DNA from: DATFYM01 sp035315065
GTDB lineage: Bacteria; Acidobacteriota; Terriglobia; UBA7540
Direction of reading: 5' to 3'
DNA: 64,000 bases
NCBI GenBank assembly: GCA_035315065.1
Contig: DATFYM010000041.1
Span: forward strand, 31,671-95,670
Numbering within the stretch: the stretch's first letter is position 1; each line of letters opens with the position of its first letter. Of this stretch, positions 18,150-26,924 are shown piece by piece. Both the position numbers and the translations under genes were made by a program. The notes under the pieces were generated by a model. The model searched no databases and was not told the DNA's origin. It saw only the letters and a program-made list of their open reading frames with translations.

Positions 18150-18248
18150 CGTGATTGGGTGATCGGGTGATCGGGTGATTGGGTGATTGGGTGATTGGGT
18201 TTCTGTTCTTTTCAATCGCTCAATCACCCGATCGCACAATCACCCGAT
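18150..18248. repeat. Octamer palindrome, family J
   Basis: GGGTGATT/GGGTGATC units (18150-18208) face CAATCACCCGAT units (18222-18248). The left end lies 3 bp from the kinase start codon and the right end contributes the last codons and stop of thiS. Confidence 0.8.
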
Positions 18249-18452
18249 GCCGGTCCCGCCTGCCACAAAGTGTACCACCTCCAGGCGGTCGCCTGCTTCC
18301 ATCCATGTTTCCGTCCAGCGATCGCGCGGCACAATCGACAGGTTGCGCTCCACCGCGATCCGGTCCGCCGGTAGCTTAAGCCATTCCAACAAGCCTGCCA
18401 GCGTCAGCCCGTCAGGGACTTCCTGTGGCTCGCCATTGAGATGGATCGTCAT
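18240..18452 (-). CDS. thiS: Sulfur carrier protein ThiS with four-residue tail
   Basis: A 70-residue beta-grasp protein (MTIHLNGEPQEVPDGLTLAG, VERNLSIVPRDRW, DRLEVVHFVAGG). ThiS carries sulfur as a C-terminal thiocarboxylate for thiazole synthesis of thiamine. The family normally ends with the Gly-Gly that ThiF adenylates. Here Gly-Gly is followed by Thr-Gly-Ile-Gly, encoded by the family J repeat that also gives the TGA. The tail would need removal, or another site must be used, for activity. No thiF, thiG or thiH gene is nearby. Confidence 0.85.
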   Translation of the reverse strand: MTIHLNGEPQEVPDGLTLAGLLEWLKLPADRIAVERNLSIVPRDRWTETWMEAGDRLEVVHFVAGGTGIG

Positions 18453-18491
18453 GAGTGTTGCTTCCGAACGTTCTCATTCTATCGCAAGACG

Positions 18492-18622
18492 AGAGTCAGG
18501 AGACAGGAGTCAGTAGTCAGGACGCAGAAGGCAGAATCAGTTTGCGCGTCGACATCCATGAGTAACAGTCTTCATTCTGACTCCTGTCTTCTGACTTCTG
18601 TCTCCTGTCTTCTGCCCTCTTC
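18492..18622. repeat. Heptamer palindrome, family C
   Basis: GAGTCAGGAGACAGGAGTCA (18492 onward) faces CTCCTGTCTTCTGACTTCTG (to 18622). It lies just upstream of the nuo cluster 1 promoter. Confidence 0.75.
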
Positions 18623-18633
18623 TGAGAAAAATC

Positions 18634-18663
18634 TTGACACTTCATTTTCGGCGCTCACATAAT
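18634..18663 (+). promoter_or_regulatory. Sigma70-like promoter of nuo cluster 1
   Basis: TTGACA (18634-18639) and CATAAT (18658-18663) with an 18-bp spacer lie 53 bp before the nuoA start. The -35 is perfect. This is the only strong promoter match I can place ahead of the cluster. Confidence 0.55.
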
Positions 18664-18715
18664 GGTGCATTAGACTAGACCGCCAACGACGCCGTCAGCG
18701 CATCGGGATACTGCC

Positions 18716-19075
18716 ATGCTTCGTAATTACCTGCCGATACTGATTCAACTGATCGCCGCCGCCGGGCTCGCAGGGTTGATTCTTGGGGCTTCGGCATGGG
18801 TGGGGGTCAAGCGACCCACCCGCGAGAAACTCTCTCCCTACGAATGCGGTATCACTCCGGTGGGCGACGCCCGCGAGCGGTTTTCCATCAGCTTTTATCT
18901 GGTGGGTATGCTCTTCATCCTTTTCGACGTGGAAGCGGTGTTCCTGTATCCCTGGGCGGTGGTCTACAAGAGCCTGAGCTGGTTTGGCTTCTTTGAGATG
19001 CTCTTGTACGTCGCGATTCTGCTGGCGGGCTACCTCTATATCTGGAAAAAGGGAGCGCTCGATTGGACGCGTTAG
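18716..19075 (+). CDS. nuoA: NADH-quinone oxidoreductase subunit A
   Basis: A 119-residue membrane subunit with three helices. The conserved loop between helices 1 and 2 reads KLSPYECGITPVGDARERFS, holding the Cys that closes the quinone site in the family, followed by SFYLVGMLFILFDVEAVFLYPWA with its conserved acidic pair. It is the first gene of cluster 1. In most genomes nuoB follows directly; here a 157-bp spacer of palindromic repeats leads to nuoC instead. Confidence 0.96.
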   Translation: MLRNYLPILIQLIAAAGLAGLILGASAWVGVKRPTREKLSPYECGITPVGDARERFSISFYLVGMLFILFDVEAVFLYPWAVVYKSLSWFGFFEMLLYVAILLAGYLYIWKKGALDWTR

Positions 19076-19080
19076 ACATC

Positions 19081-19210
19081 GAGTGATTGGGTGATTTAGC
19101 GATCTAAAAGTGTAAAGGGTAAAGGTTAAAGGGTAAAAAAGAGAGTCCTTATGCCTTGTTCTTTACCCCTTACCCTTTACCCTTCACGCTTTCGAATGGC
19201 TCAATGGCTC
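19081..19210. repeat. Nested palindromes, family J outside and A inside
   Basis: The outer tract GAGTGATTGGGTGATTTAG is partly mirrored by the downstream GAATGGCTCAATGGCTC. The inner arms are GTAAAGGGTAAAGGTTAAAG (19109-19140) and CTTTACCCCTTACCCTTTAC (19159-19194). It occupies the position where nuoB would be expected. Confidence 0.75.
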
Positions 19211-19232
19211 GACCGTCCGAAGTGGATTCCTC

Positions 19233-19706
19233 ATGCCGGATGATCTTGAAAAGAACGCTGCCTTGCAAAAACTCCGGGAATTCGATCCCGAGGCGGTGGA
19301 GGACGCACAGATCTTTCGCGGTGAAGTGACCCTTTCGATTCGGGCCGGCCACCTCATTCGTGTTTGCGAATTTCTTCGCGATACCCCAGGTCTCGACTTC
19401 AAGTTTCTCGTGGACGTGACGGCACTCGACTACTACCCGGAAGAGCCGCGCTTCCAAACGGTGTATCATCTTCTGTCGCTGGAGACGGGAGCGCGCCTTC
19501 GGCTGAAGGTTCGCATCTCCGGCGACAACCCCCAAGTGGATTCCGCCGTGCCGGTGTGGCCCGCCGCCAACGCCTACGAGCGCGAGATCTACGACATGTT
19601 CGGGATCCACTTCCAGGGCCACCCCGACCTGCGTCGCATTCTGATGCCTGAGGACTGGGAAGGCTACCCGTTGCGCAAAGATTACCCGGTTGAGGGGTAC
19701 CGATAA
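19233..19706 (+). CDS. nuoC: NADH-quinone oxidoreductase subunit C
   Basis: A 157-residue peripheral subunit of the complex I hydrogenase-like module (30-kDa subunit). It shows the family signature EREIYDMFGIHFQGHPDLRR followed by MPEDWEGYPLRKDYP. Its TAA overlaps the ATG of nuoD (TAATG at 19704-19708), implying translational coupling. It is a normal-length free NuoC, not fused to NuoD. Confidence 0.95.
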   Translation: MPDDLEKNAALQKLREFDPEAVEDAQIFRGEVTLSIRAGHLIRVCEFLRDTPGLDFKFLVDVTALDYYPEEPRFQTVYHLLSLETGARLRLKVRISGDNPQVDSAVPVWPAANAYEREIYDMFGIHFQGHPDLRRILMPEDWEGYPLRKDYPVEGYR

Positions 19707-20902
19707 TGCCGGTTACGCTGGAAAGAGTTCCGGGCCAGGAAGAGAGGGTCATCCTCAGCATGGGACCGCAGCATCCCTCCACCCACGGAGTGCTGCGACT
19801 GGTGCTGGAGCTCGACGGCGAGACAGTGGTCAAATCCATCTACGACATCGGCTATCTCCACACCGGTTTTGAAAAATCGTTTGAGACCAGAACTTACACC
19901 CAGTGCATCACCCTGACCGACCGGATGGACTATCTGGCGCCGCTCTCCAACAACCTCGGCTTTTGCCTCTCGGTCGAGAAACTGCTGGACCTTGAGATTC
20001 CGCCCAAGGCGCAGTGGGTGCGAGTGCTGCTCACTGAGCTGACGCGCATCCAGAGCCACCTCGTGTGGCTGGGTACGCACGCCATCGACCTCGGCGCCAT
20101 GTCGATGTTCCTTTATTGCTTCCGCGAGCGCGAGGAGATTCTCAAGATTTTCGAGATGGTGTCCGGCCAGCGCATGATGACCAGCTATTTCCGCATCGGC
20201 GGCCTGGCGCTGGAGCCGCCCCTCGGCTGGCTGAAACGGGTGAAGGCGTTCATCGACAAGTTTCCTCCCCGCATCGCCGAATACGAGGGCTTGCTCACCC
20301 GGAACCCGATCTGGTTGATGCGCACACAGGGGATCGGCACCATCTCGGCCCAGGATGCGGTCGCCATCGGGCTCTCGGGACCGTCGCTGCGCGGGTCGGG
20401 CGTAAAATGGGACCTGCGCAAGAATCAGCCCTACTCGAGCTACGACAAGTTTGACTTTGATGTCCCCACCCGGTCCGAGGGCGACGTCTACGCCCGTTAT
20501 ATGGTGCGCGTCGCCGAACTACGCGAGTCGATGAAGATCGTGATTCAGGCGATGGAAGGGATGCCGGAAGGTCGCATTCGCGCCAACGCGCCGCACTTGG
20601 TGATGCCGGAACGCGAGAGCATGAAGAACTCGATTGAGGGGCTGATCTATCACTTCAAGATCGTGACCGAGGGATTCCATCCGCCCATCGGCGAAGCGTA
20701 CCAGGCCATCGAGTCGCCGCGCGGCGAGCTGGGATTCTACATCGTGAGCGACGGATCGCCGAAACCGTTCCGCTGCCACTTGCGCGCTCCGGGATTCGCC
20801 AACCTCCAGGCCCTGCCGCAGTTGATGCAAGGCCGGCTGATCGCCGACGCCGTAGCTTGCATCGGCAGCATCGACATCGTGTTGGGGGAAATTGATCGGT
20901 GA
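19706..20902 (+). CDS. nuoD: NADH-quinone oxidoreductase subunit D
   Basis: A 398-residue 49-kDa subunit that forms the quinone pocket together with NuoB. Hallmarks: MGPQHPSTHGVLRLVLELDG, GYLHTGFEKS, LLTELTRIQSHLVWLGTHAI, and the C-terminal DIVLGEIDR. Length is typical. Its partner NuoB, which carries cluster N2, is not encoded in the window. Confidence 0.97.
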   Translation: MPVTLERVPGQEERVILSMGPQHPSTHGVLRLVLELDGETVVKSIYDIGYLHTGFEKSFETRTYTQCITLTDRMDYLAPLSNNLGFCLSVEKLLDLEIPPKAQWVRVLLTELTRIQSHLVWLGTHAIDLGAMSMFLYCFREREEILKIFEMVSGQRMMTSYFRIGGLALEPPLGWLKRVKAFIDKFPPRIAEYEGLLTRNPIWLMRTQGIGTISAQDAVAIGLSGPSLRGSGVKWDLRKNQPYSSYDKFDFDVPTRSEGDVYARYMVRVAELRESMKIVIQAMEGMPEGRIRANAPHLVMPERESMKNSIEGLIYHFKIVTEGFHPPIGEAYQAIESPRGELGFYIVSDGSPKPFRCHLRAPGFANLQALPQLMQGRLIADAVACIGSIDIVLGEIDR

Positions 20903-20909
20903 AGAAGAA

Positions 20910-21001
20910 GGGAACAGGGAACAGGGAACAGGGAATAGGAGGAAGAACCGACCCAGTATTTATGTTCTGACTCCTGTCTCCTGTCTCCTGACTCCTTTCT
21001 T
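20910..21001. repeat. Heptamer tracts between nuoD and nuoE, family C type
   Basis: GGGAACAGGGAACAGGGAAC (20910-20939) and CTCCTGTCTCCTGTCTCCTG (20968-21001) converge; complementarity is looser than in other copies. Confidence 0.65.
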
Positions 21002-21004
21002 AAG

Positions 21005-21484
21005 ATGCTCCCATCGCCGTTGCTGAAGAAATTCGAAGAAGTGATCAGCCGCTACCCGCTGAAGCGGTCGGCGATTGTGCCGCTGCTCCTGTTCGCTCAG
21101 GACGAGATCGGGTACATTACCGACGAGGTGATCCAGGAGATTGCGCGTCGCGTGGAAGTGCGGCCTATCGAAGTGATCGAGGACATCGGGTACTACTCGA
21201 TGCTCCATCGCAAGCCGATCGGCAAGTATAATTTCCAGGTTTGCACCAACATCTCTTGCATGTTGCGGGGCGGCGAGGAGATCTTCGAGCACTGCAAGAA
21301 GCGGCTGGGAATCGGCCACCGGCAGACGACACCCGATGGCCTCTTCTCGCTGGAGGAAGCCGAATGCCTGGGAGCGTGTACCGGCGCTCCGGCGATGCAG
21401 TTGAATTACGACTACTATGAGGACCTGACACCGGAAAGGATCGATGCACTGATCGAGAAGCTGAAGGGGAACGGTAAGCACTAA
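21005..21484 (+). CDS. nuoE: NADH-quinone oxidoreductase subunit E
   Basis: A 159-residue thioredoxin-fold 24-kDa subunit of the NADH dehydrogenase module. The four ligands of [2Fe-2S] cluster N1a are seen in CTNISC and ECLGAC. N-terminal helical part: ISRYPLKRSAIVPLLLFAQD. Together with NuoF and NuoG it accepts electrons from NADH. Its presence marks cluster 1 as the NADH-oxidising version. Confidence 0.96.
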   Translation: MLPSPLLKKFEEVISRYPLKRSAIVPLLLFAQDEIGYITDEVIQEIARRVEVRPIEVIEDIGYYSMLHRKPIGKYNFQVCTNISCMLRGGEEIFEHCKKRLGIGHRQTTPDGLFSLEEAECLGACTGAPAMQLNYDYYEDLTPERIDALIEKLKGNGKH

Positions 21485-21494
21485 GGAATTAGAC

Positions 21495-21574
21495 GTCAGC
21501 CCTCAGCCCTCAGCTATCAGCAAGAAAGGACGCTTATCTTGCTGAAGGCTGATAGCTGATGGCTGATAGCCGAT
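21495..21574. repeat. Heptamer palindrome, family D
   Basis: GTCAGCCCTCAGCCCTCAGC (21495-21521) faces GCTGATAGCTGATGGCTGAT (21538-21574), between nuoE and nuoF. Confidence 0.75.
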
Positions 21575-21614
21575 CTGAGTTCTTACACGGTACCAAAGCC
21601 AAGGAACACGCACG

Positions 21615-22934
21615 ATGTCCGATTACCAATACCCGATGAAAGGCTCGCCGCACGAGGTGAAGGTGCTCACCCGGCGGTTCGGGTTGCCCAACTCGGCCTC
21701 TATTGACGTCTTTCTGGCCCACGAGGGCTACCAGGCCCTGAAGAAGGCCCTGGAGATGGGCCCGGACAACTTGATCAACGAGGTCAAGAACTCCGGGTTG
21801 CGCGGCCGAGGCGGCGCCGGCTTCAACACCGGCATGAAGTGGAGCTTCGTCCCCAAGAATATTGCCAAGCCCAAGTATGTGGTCTGCAACGCCGACGAAA
21901 GCGAACCCGCCACCTGCAAGGACCGTCCGCTGATCGAGAACGATCCCCACCAGCTCATCGAAGGTATCGTCATCGCCGGATTTGCCATCGGGTCCCATCA
22001 GGGCTATATCTACATCCGCGGTGAGTACCGCTACCTGATGGACATTCTAGATCGCGCCATCGCCGAAGCTTATGCGCGGGGTTACCTCGGCAAGAACATC
22101 CTGGGCTCGGGCTTTGATTTCGACCTGGTCACCCACACCGGCGCCGGCGCCTACGAATGCGGCGAAGAGACGGCCCTGCTGAACTCGCTGGAGGGCCTCC
22201 GCGGCTACCCGCGCGTGAAGCCGCCCTTCCCTGCCGTCGTCGGCCTTTACGGTTGCCCGACCATCATCAACAACGTGGAGACGCTCTCCAACCCGCCGGC
22301 GATCCTGCTGATGGGCGCCGAGGCGTATGCCAAAATCGGCAGCCCCAAGAACGGCGGCACGCGGCTCTTCTGCCTCTCCGGCCACATCAACCGGCCCGGC
22401 ATCTACGAACTGCCCATGGGGTTTCCGTTGCGCAAGATGATTGAGGAAGTGGGGGGCGGCATTCCCGGAGGCAAGAGGTTGAAGTGCGTGATTCCCGGCG
22501 GCTCTTCCTGCCCGGTGCTGACGACAGACGAAATCGACGTCCCGATGGACTTTGACTCGCTGGCCAAGATCGGCTCCATGCTCGGGTCGGGCGGCGTGGT
22601 GATGATGGATGAGGATACCTGCATGGTGAAGGTAGCGCGGCGCATCGCGCACTTCTACGCCCACGAGTCCTGCGGGTGGTGCATTCCCTGCCGCGAAGGG
22701 ACCAACTGGCAGCGAAGATTGCTCGATCGATTTCACGACCAGGGTGGGTTGCCGGAAGATCCCGACACGCTGCTGGATATCTCGTATAACATCCTGGGCA
22801 AGACGCTTTGCCCGTTGGGTGACGCGGCCGCGCTGCCGGCGATCAGCATCGTCAAGAAGTTCCGGCACGAGTTTGAGGAGCACTTGAAGTTGGGGCATTG
22901 CCCCTACGAGCGGACGGCGGTAGCAGTCGGATAA
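21615..22934 (+). CDS. nuoF: NADH-quinone oxidoreductase subunit F
   Basis: A 439-residue 51-kDa subunit that binds NADH and FMN and carries [4Fe-4S] cluster N3. Motifs: GLRGRGGAGFNTGMKW (NADH glycine loop), CNADESEPATCKDR, GAGAYECGEETALLNSLEG (FMN site), and the cluster ligands in HESCGWCIPCREG plus the later TLCPLGD Cys. Length is typical. Confidence 0.97.
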   Translation: MSDYQYPMKGSPHEVKVLTRRFGLPNSASIDVFLAHEGYQALKKALEMGPDNLINEVKNSGLRGRGGAGFNTGMKWSFVPKNIAKPKYVVCNADESEPATCKDRPLIENDPHQLIEGIVIAGFAIGSHQGYIYIRGEYRYLMDILDRAIAEAYARGYLGKNILGSGFDFDLVTHTGAGAYECGEETALLNSLEGLRGYPRVKPPFPAVVGLYGCPTIINNVETLSNPPAILLMGAEAYAKIGSPKNGGTRLFCLSGHINRPGIYELPMGFPLRKMIEEVGGGIPGGKRLKCVIPGGSSCPVLTTDEIDVPMDFDSLAKIGSMLGSGGVVMMDEDTCMVKVARRIAHFYAHESCGWCIPCREGTNWQRRLLDRFHDQGGLPEDPDTLLDISYNILGKTLCPLGDAAALPAISIVKKFRHEFEEHLKLGHCPYERTAVAVG

Positions 22935-22939
22935 CTGGC

Positions 22940-23571
22940 CGGGTTCGGGATTCGGGGTTCGGGGTTCGCCAAGAAGAGGGGCTCGGATTCGGGGTTTGGG
23001 ATTCGATGAGCCTGCGGGGCTCAGATTTCGATGTTCGGGGTCGCTAATACGATCCATCCGTCAGGGTCCCCCGAACTCCGAGGGTGAGTTTGAAGAACTA
23101 TAAGGAGCTTGTGGTTTGGCAGAAAGCGAAACTACTCGCGGTGGAGATTTACAAGGAAACGGGCAGCTTCCCTCGCCCGGAGCAATTCGGATTGACTTCT
23201 CAGATTCGCCGAGCGGTCGTCTCAGTCCCAGCGAACATCGCCGAGGGCTGGGGAAGAGGTTCAACACGTGAATACATCCAATTTCTTCTGATCGCACGAG
23301 CGTCACTTATGGAACTGGAAACGCACTTGATCATCAGCCAGGAGTTGGGCTACTTGAAAGCGGAGCAACTTGAGGGCATGCAGGAGCGGATAGAGGGTAT
23401 AGGTCAAATGTTGAATCGGCTCATTCAAGCCTTGAGGGCACGGTGAGGAGCGGCGGCATCGGAAAGTTCTGGCCTCGGGACTTTGGGATTGGGTTGTTCT
23501 GCGAACCCCAAACTCCAAAACCCGAATCCCGGCTCTTCTTTGCGAACCCCGAACCCCAAATCCCGAACCCC
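22940..23571. repeat. Family G palindrome enclosing a four-helix-bundle gene
   Basis: The left arm (22940-23005), built from CGGGGTTCG/GGGATTCG units with an internal CCAAGAAGAG, is nearly the reverse complement of the right arm (23502-23571), which reads back through CTCTTCTTTGCGAACCCCGA. In a transcript, the 496-nt region between the arms, holding the whole gene 23084-23446, would be the loop of a ~65-bp stem. It lies between nuoF and nuoG. Confidence 0.85.
23084..23446 (+). CDS. Four-helix-bundle protein (S23/TIGR02436 family), family G loop
   Basis: A 120-residue protein starting at GTG. It shows the family pattern: YKELVVWQKAKLLAVEIYKE, then FPRPEQFGLTSQIRRAVVSV, PANIAEGWGRGSTREYIQFL, and a C-terminal pair of helices. 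Members are encoded in intervening sequences of 23S rRNA in some bacteria, and the DGR accessory protein Avd has the same pentameric four-helix fold; binding of structured nucleic acid is the usual inference. It is co-directional with nuo cluster 1 and has no promoter of its own, since its 5' flank is the repeat arm. It is the most distant of the intact copies in the window. Confidence 0.9.
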   Translation: MSLKNYKELVVWQKAKLLAVEIYKETGSFPRPEQFGLTSQIRRAVVSVPANIAEGWGRGSTREYIQFLLIARASLMELETHLIISQELGYLKAEQLEGMQERIEGIGQMLNRLIQALRAR

Positions 23572-23580
23572 TTTTAGATT

Positions 23581-25809
23581 ATGGCGGAAACACCCCAACC
23601 CGTGACCCTCACCATCGACGGCCATTCCGTCACCGCCCCTCCCGGGACGTTGTTGATCGAGGCGGCCAAGCGCGCCGGGATCGAGATCCCGTCCTATTGT
23701 TACTATCCTACCCTCTCGCTGCAGGGCGCGTGCCGGATGTGTCTGGTCACCATTGAGAAGATGCCGAAGCTGCAGACCGCCTGCACCACGGTGGTCGCGA
23801 ACGGCATGGTGGTCCACACCAACACGCCGGAAGTGCTGAATGCCCGCAAGGCGATTCTGGAGTTCGAGCTCACCAACCATCCTCTCGATTGCCCCGTCTG
23901 CGACAAGGGCGGCGAATGCGAACTGCAAGACGCCACCATGAGCTACGGCGCTGCCGAGAACCGCTTCCGCGAGGAGAAGGTCCATCACGAGGAGAAAAAG
24001 TTCTCCAGCTTGGTCTACTATGACTGGCCGCGCTGCATCCTCTGCTATCGGTGCATCCGCGTTTGCGACGAGGGGATGGACGTCAACGCCTACGGCATCG
24101 GGAACCGCGGCGTGATGTCCGAGATCATCCCCAACCACGAAACCAAGCTCGAGTGCGAAGAGTGCGGCATGTGCATCGACATTTGCCCGGTCGGCGCCCT
24201 CACCAGCGGCACCTATCGCTACAAGACCCGGCCGTGGGAGCTTGCCTACACCGGCACCATCTGCAACCACTGCGGCGACGGCTGCAAGACCACTCTTTCC
24301 ATTCGCAACAACGAGATCATTCGGGCCAACAATCGCGACCACACCGGAATCAACGGCGAGTTTCTCTGCGGCAAGGGCCGCTTCGGCTGGGACTTCGTCA
24401 ACAGCAACCAGCGCCTCACCGCCCCCTTGGTCCGTCGCAACGGTCATCAGGATTCGTCCACATGGGAAGAGGCCCTCGCCGTGACGGTGGAGCGGTTGAA
24501 GGGCGTTCTGGCCCAGCACGGTCCGGAGTCGATTGCCGTGATTGGCTCCAATCGTACCACCAACGAAGAGAATTACCTCCTCCAGCGCTTCGCCCGGACG
24601 GTGCTGGGAACCAATCACCTCGATCACCACCGCACCGCCGATTACTCGTCGTTGGTGCGCGCGCTGACGGAAGCCCGCGGCACCGATCGCTATGCCACCG
24701 TCGCCGATCTGTTGCAGGCGTCGAGCATCCTGCTGATCGGCAACGATCCTACCCACCAGCACCCGCTGGCGGCCTTCCAGATTCGCCAGGCGGTGCGCCA
24801 GCACAAGGCGCGCCTCTATGCAATCAACAGTTCCGAAATCAAACTGGCCATGCGCCAGGCGTCGCTTTTCGTGAAAGTGGAGGCAGGAGGCGAAGCGGCC
24901 GCAATCCGAGATCTGGGTGGCAGCGCCCGCCGGAGCGGCGCTCCGCCGACCATTGACGCGCTGCGCGAGAAGCTGCAAAAGGAATCGGATACCGTCATTC
25001 TCTTTGGCGACGAAGTCCAGGGCGAAGCCATTGACGAACTCGTCCGCTGGGGCCTTACGCTGCCCGGCCGCACCCGTTTCGTCGCGCTCGGCGATTACGC
25101 CAATTCACGTGGAGCGGCGGACATGGGCCTGGTGCCCCACACCTTGCCAGGCTATGCCTCGGTGTCGGACACGGCGGCGCGCGAACGGTATCAGCGATTG
25201 TGGGGCGCCAAGATCAGCCCCAATCCGGGACGCGACGCAAGGTCGATTTTCAGCGGTATCGAGTCGGGCGAAATCAAGGCATTGCTCGTCTTCGGCTCAA
25301 ACCCGGCGAAGACATTCAAGCTGGAGAAAGGTCTCTTGGCAAAGCTCGGCTTCCTGATGGTGGCGGAACTCTTCTCCACCGCCACCGCGGAACTGGCGGA
25401 CGTAGTGCTTCCCGCCACGAGCTTCGCCGAGAAATCCGGGACCGTCACCAATACTTTTGGCGAGGTTCAGGCGGAGAAGCGCACCATGCGCCGGGCGGGC
25501 ACGCGCAGCGATCTTGAGATCCTGCTCGATCTCGCGCGTCAACTCGGACACCAGTGGCCGTATCATTCAGCCGACGACGTTCTTCGCGAAATCATCGCCC
25601 AGGTGCCGGGCTACGGCATTGCGCTACCGAATCTCCTGCTGGGCCGCGCTGTCTCGAGCAAACCGCAGGGAACACCGCCGCCGCTGGAACGTCCTGACTT
25701 GGTGTTCTCTTCCCACGATTCGCTGTTTACCTCGGGGTCGGTCAGCAAGTATAGCTGGGCCCTGAATTCGGTGGAGGAATCCGAAAAGCCAGCGGGAACG
25801 ATCTTCTAA
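23581..25809 (+). CDS. nuoG: NADH-quinone oxidoreductase subunit G
   Basis: A 742-residue 75-kDa subunit. The N-terminal ferredoxin domain has cluster N1b ligands (IPSYCYYPTL, GACRMC, QTAC), then the His/Cys ligand set HPLDCPVCDKGGECELQD (N5). Two further motifs, CILCYRCIRVC and CEECGMCIDICPVGAL, carry N4-type ligands. CNHCGDGC with a later LCGKG suggests the extra N7-type cluster seen in some NuoG. The molybdopterin-oxidoreductase-like domain follows, without pterin function in this family. The C-terminus (GSVSKYSWALNSVEESEKPA) is diverged. Confidence 0.96.
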   Translation: MAETPQPVTLTIDGHSVTAPPGTLLIEAAKRAGIEIPSYCYYPTLSLQGACRMCLVTIEKMPKLQTACTTVVANGMVVHTNTPEVLNARKAILEFELTNHPLDCPVCDKGGECELQDATMSYGAAENRFREEKVHHEEKKFSSLVYYDWPRCILCYRCIRVCDEGMDVNAYGIGNRGVMSEIIPNHETKLECEECGMCIDICPVGALTSGTYRYKTRPWELAYTGTICNHCGDGCKTTLSIRNNEIIRANNRDHTGINGEFLCGKGRFGWDFVNSNQRLTAPLVRRNGHQDSSTWEEALAVTVERLKGVLAQHGPESIAVIGSNRTTNEENYLLQRFARTVLGTNHLDHHRTADYSSLVRALTEARGTDRYATVADLLQASSILLIGNDPTHQHPLAAFQIRQAVRQHKARLYAINSSEIKLAMRQASLFVKVEAGGEAAAIRDLGGSARRSGAPPTIDALREKLQKESDTVILFGDEVQGEAIDELVRWGLTLPGRTRFVALGDYANSRGAADMGLVPHTLPGYASVSDTAARERYQRLWGAKISPNPGRDARSIFSGIESGEIKALLVFGSNPAKTFKLEKGLLAKLGFLMVAELFSTATAELADVVLPATSFAEKSGTVTNTFGEVQAEKRTMRRAGTRSDLEILLDLARQLGHQWPYHSADDVLREIIAQVPGYGIALPNLLLGRAVSSKPQGTPPPLERPDLVFSSHDSLFTSGSVSKYSWALNSVEESEKPAGTIF

Positions 25810-25810
25810 A

Positions 25811-25861
25811 ATCAGAAATCAGAACGTAGAAACGGTTTTCTTCTGATTTCTGATTGCTGAT
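25811..25861. repeat. Heptamer palindrome, family H
   Basis: ATCAGAAATCAGAA faces TTCTGATTTCTGATTGCTGAT in the 57-bp nuoG-nuoH spacer. Confidence 0.7.
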
Positions 25862-25866
25862 CTCAC

Positions 25867-26922
25867 ATGGACACCGCGTCAAGCCTGGGATTTTTCGTGA
25901 TGGTCACCATCATCAAGGTGGTCGTGGTGATGCTTGTCCTGCTGACGGTGATCGCCTACCTCACCTGGCTCGAGCGGAAAGTGGTAGCGCACATCCAGTC
26001 GCGCTGGGGGCCTTACCTCACCGGTCCCCACGGCCTTTTGCAGCCGGTAGCCGACGGCCTGAAGTTCCTGTTCAAAGAGGACATCGTCCCCTTGGAAGTG
26101 GACCGCTTGATTTACTGGCTGGCGCCGTTTCTGGCTTTCACGCTGGCCTGTCTCTCCATTGCCGTCATTCCTTTTGGCGCCCACTACCAGTTCCACGGCC
26201 ACGAACTCTTCCAACTCACGGATCTAAACGTGGGTCTGCTCTTTGTGTTCGCCGTAACTTCCTTGGGCGTCTACAGCATTGCGCTCGCGGGCTGGTCCTC
26301 TAACAGCAAGTACCCGCTCCTCGGCGGGCTTCGCTCCTCGGCGCAGATGATCAGTTACGAAATCTCGCTGAGCCTCGCGGTGATCGGCGTCCTGATGATT
26401 TCCGGCACGCTCAGCTTGCGCGGGATCGTCGAACAGCAGGCGTGGCTGTGGGAGTCGGGTGGCCTGGGGATCCTTCCACACTGGAATCTGTTCCTGCAAC
26501 CGGTGGGCTTCATTTGTTACTTCACCGCCGCGGTCGCCGAGACCAATCGAGTACCCTTCGACTTGCCCGAGGGTGAGACCGAGCTGGTGGGCGGTTTTCA
26601 CACCGAATACAGTTCTTTCAAGTTCGCCCTGTTCTTCTTATCCGAATATGCGAACATGATCACCGTGTCGTGCCTCGCCACGCTGCTATTCTTCGGTGGC
26701 TGGCTCGGCCCGGTGTTCGGACCCGGATGGCTTCGCCTCTTGCTTCCGGTGTTGTGGTTTTTCCTGAAGGTTTTCTGTTTTCTGTTTTTCTATATCTGGA
26801 TGCGGGGCACGCTCCCGCGCTTTCGCTACGATCAATTGATGGCGTTCGGCTGGAAGTTCTTGCTGCCGCTCGCGCTGCTCAACATCCTGGTGACGGGCCT
26901 GATTATGACGTGGGTAGGTTGA
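25867..26922 (+). CDS. nuoH: NADH-quinone oxidoreductase subunit H
   Basis: A 351-residue membrane subunit with eight to nine helices, forming the quinone channel at the junction of arms. Signatures: YLTWLERKVVAHIQSRWGP, DGLKFLFKEDIVP, GWSSNSKYPLLGGLRSSAQ, AETNRVPFDLPEGETELVGG and FHTEYSSFKFALFFLSEYAN. Length fits the family. nuoI, which normally follows, is absent: only 75 bp with a repeat separate nuoH from nuoJ. Confidence 0.97.
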   Translation: MDTASSLGFFVMVTIIKVVVVMLVLLTVIAYLTWLERKVVAHIQSRWGPYLTGPHGLLQPVADGLKFLFKEDIVPLEVDRLIYWLAPFLAFTLACLSIAVIPFGAHYQFHGHELFQLTDLNVGLLFVFAVTSLGVYSIALAGWSSNSKYPLLGGLRSSAQMISYEISLSLAVIGVLMISGTLSLRGIVEQQAWLWESGGLGILPHWNLFLQPVGFICYFTAAVAETNRVPFDLPEGETELVGGFHTEYSSFKFALFFLSEYANMITVSCLATLLFFGGWLGPVFGPGWLRLLLPVLWFFLKVFCFLFFYIWMRGTLPRFRYDQLMAFGWKFLLPLALLNILVTGLIMTWVG

Positions 26923-26924
26923 AG

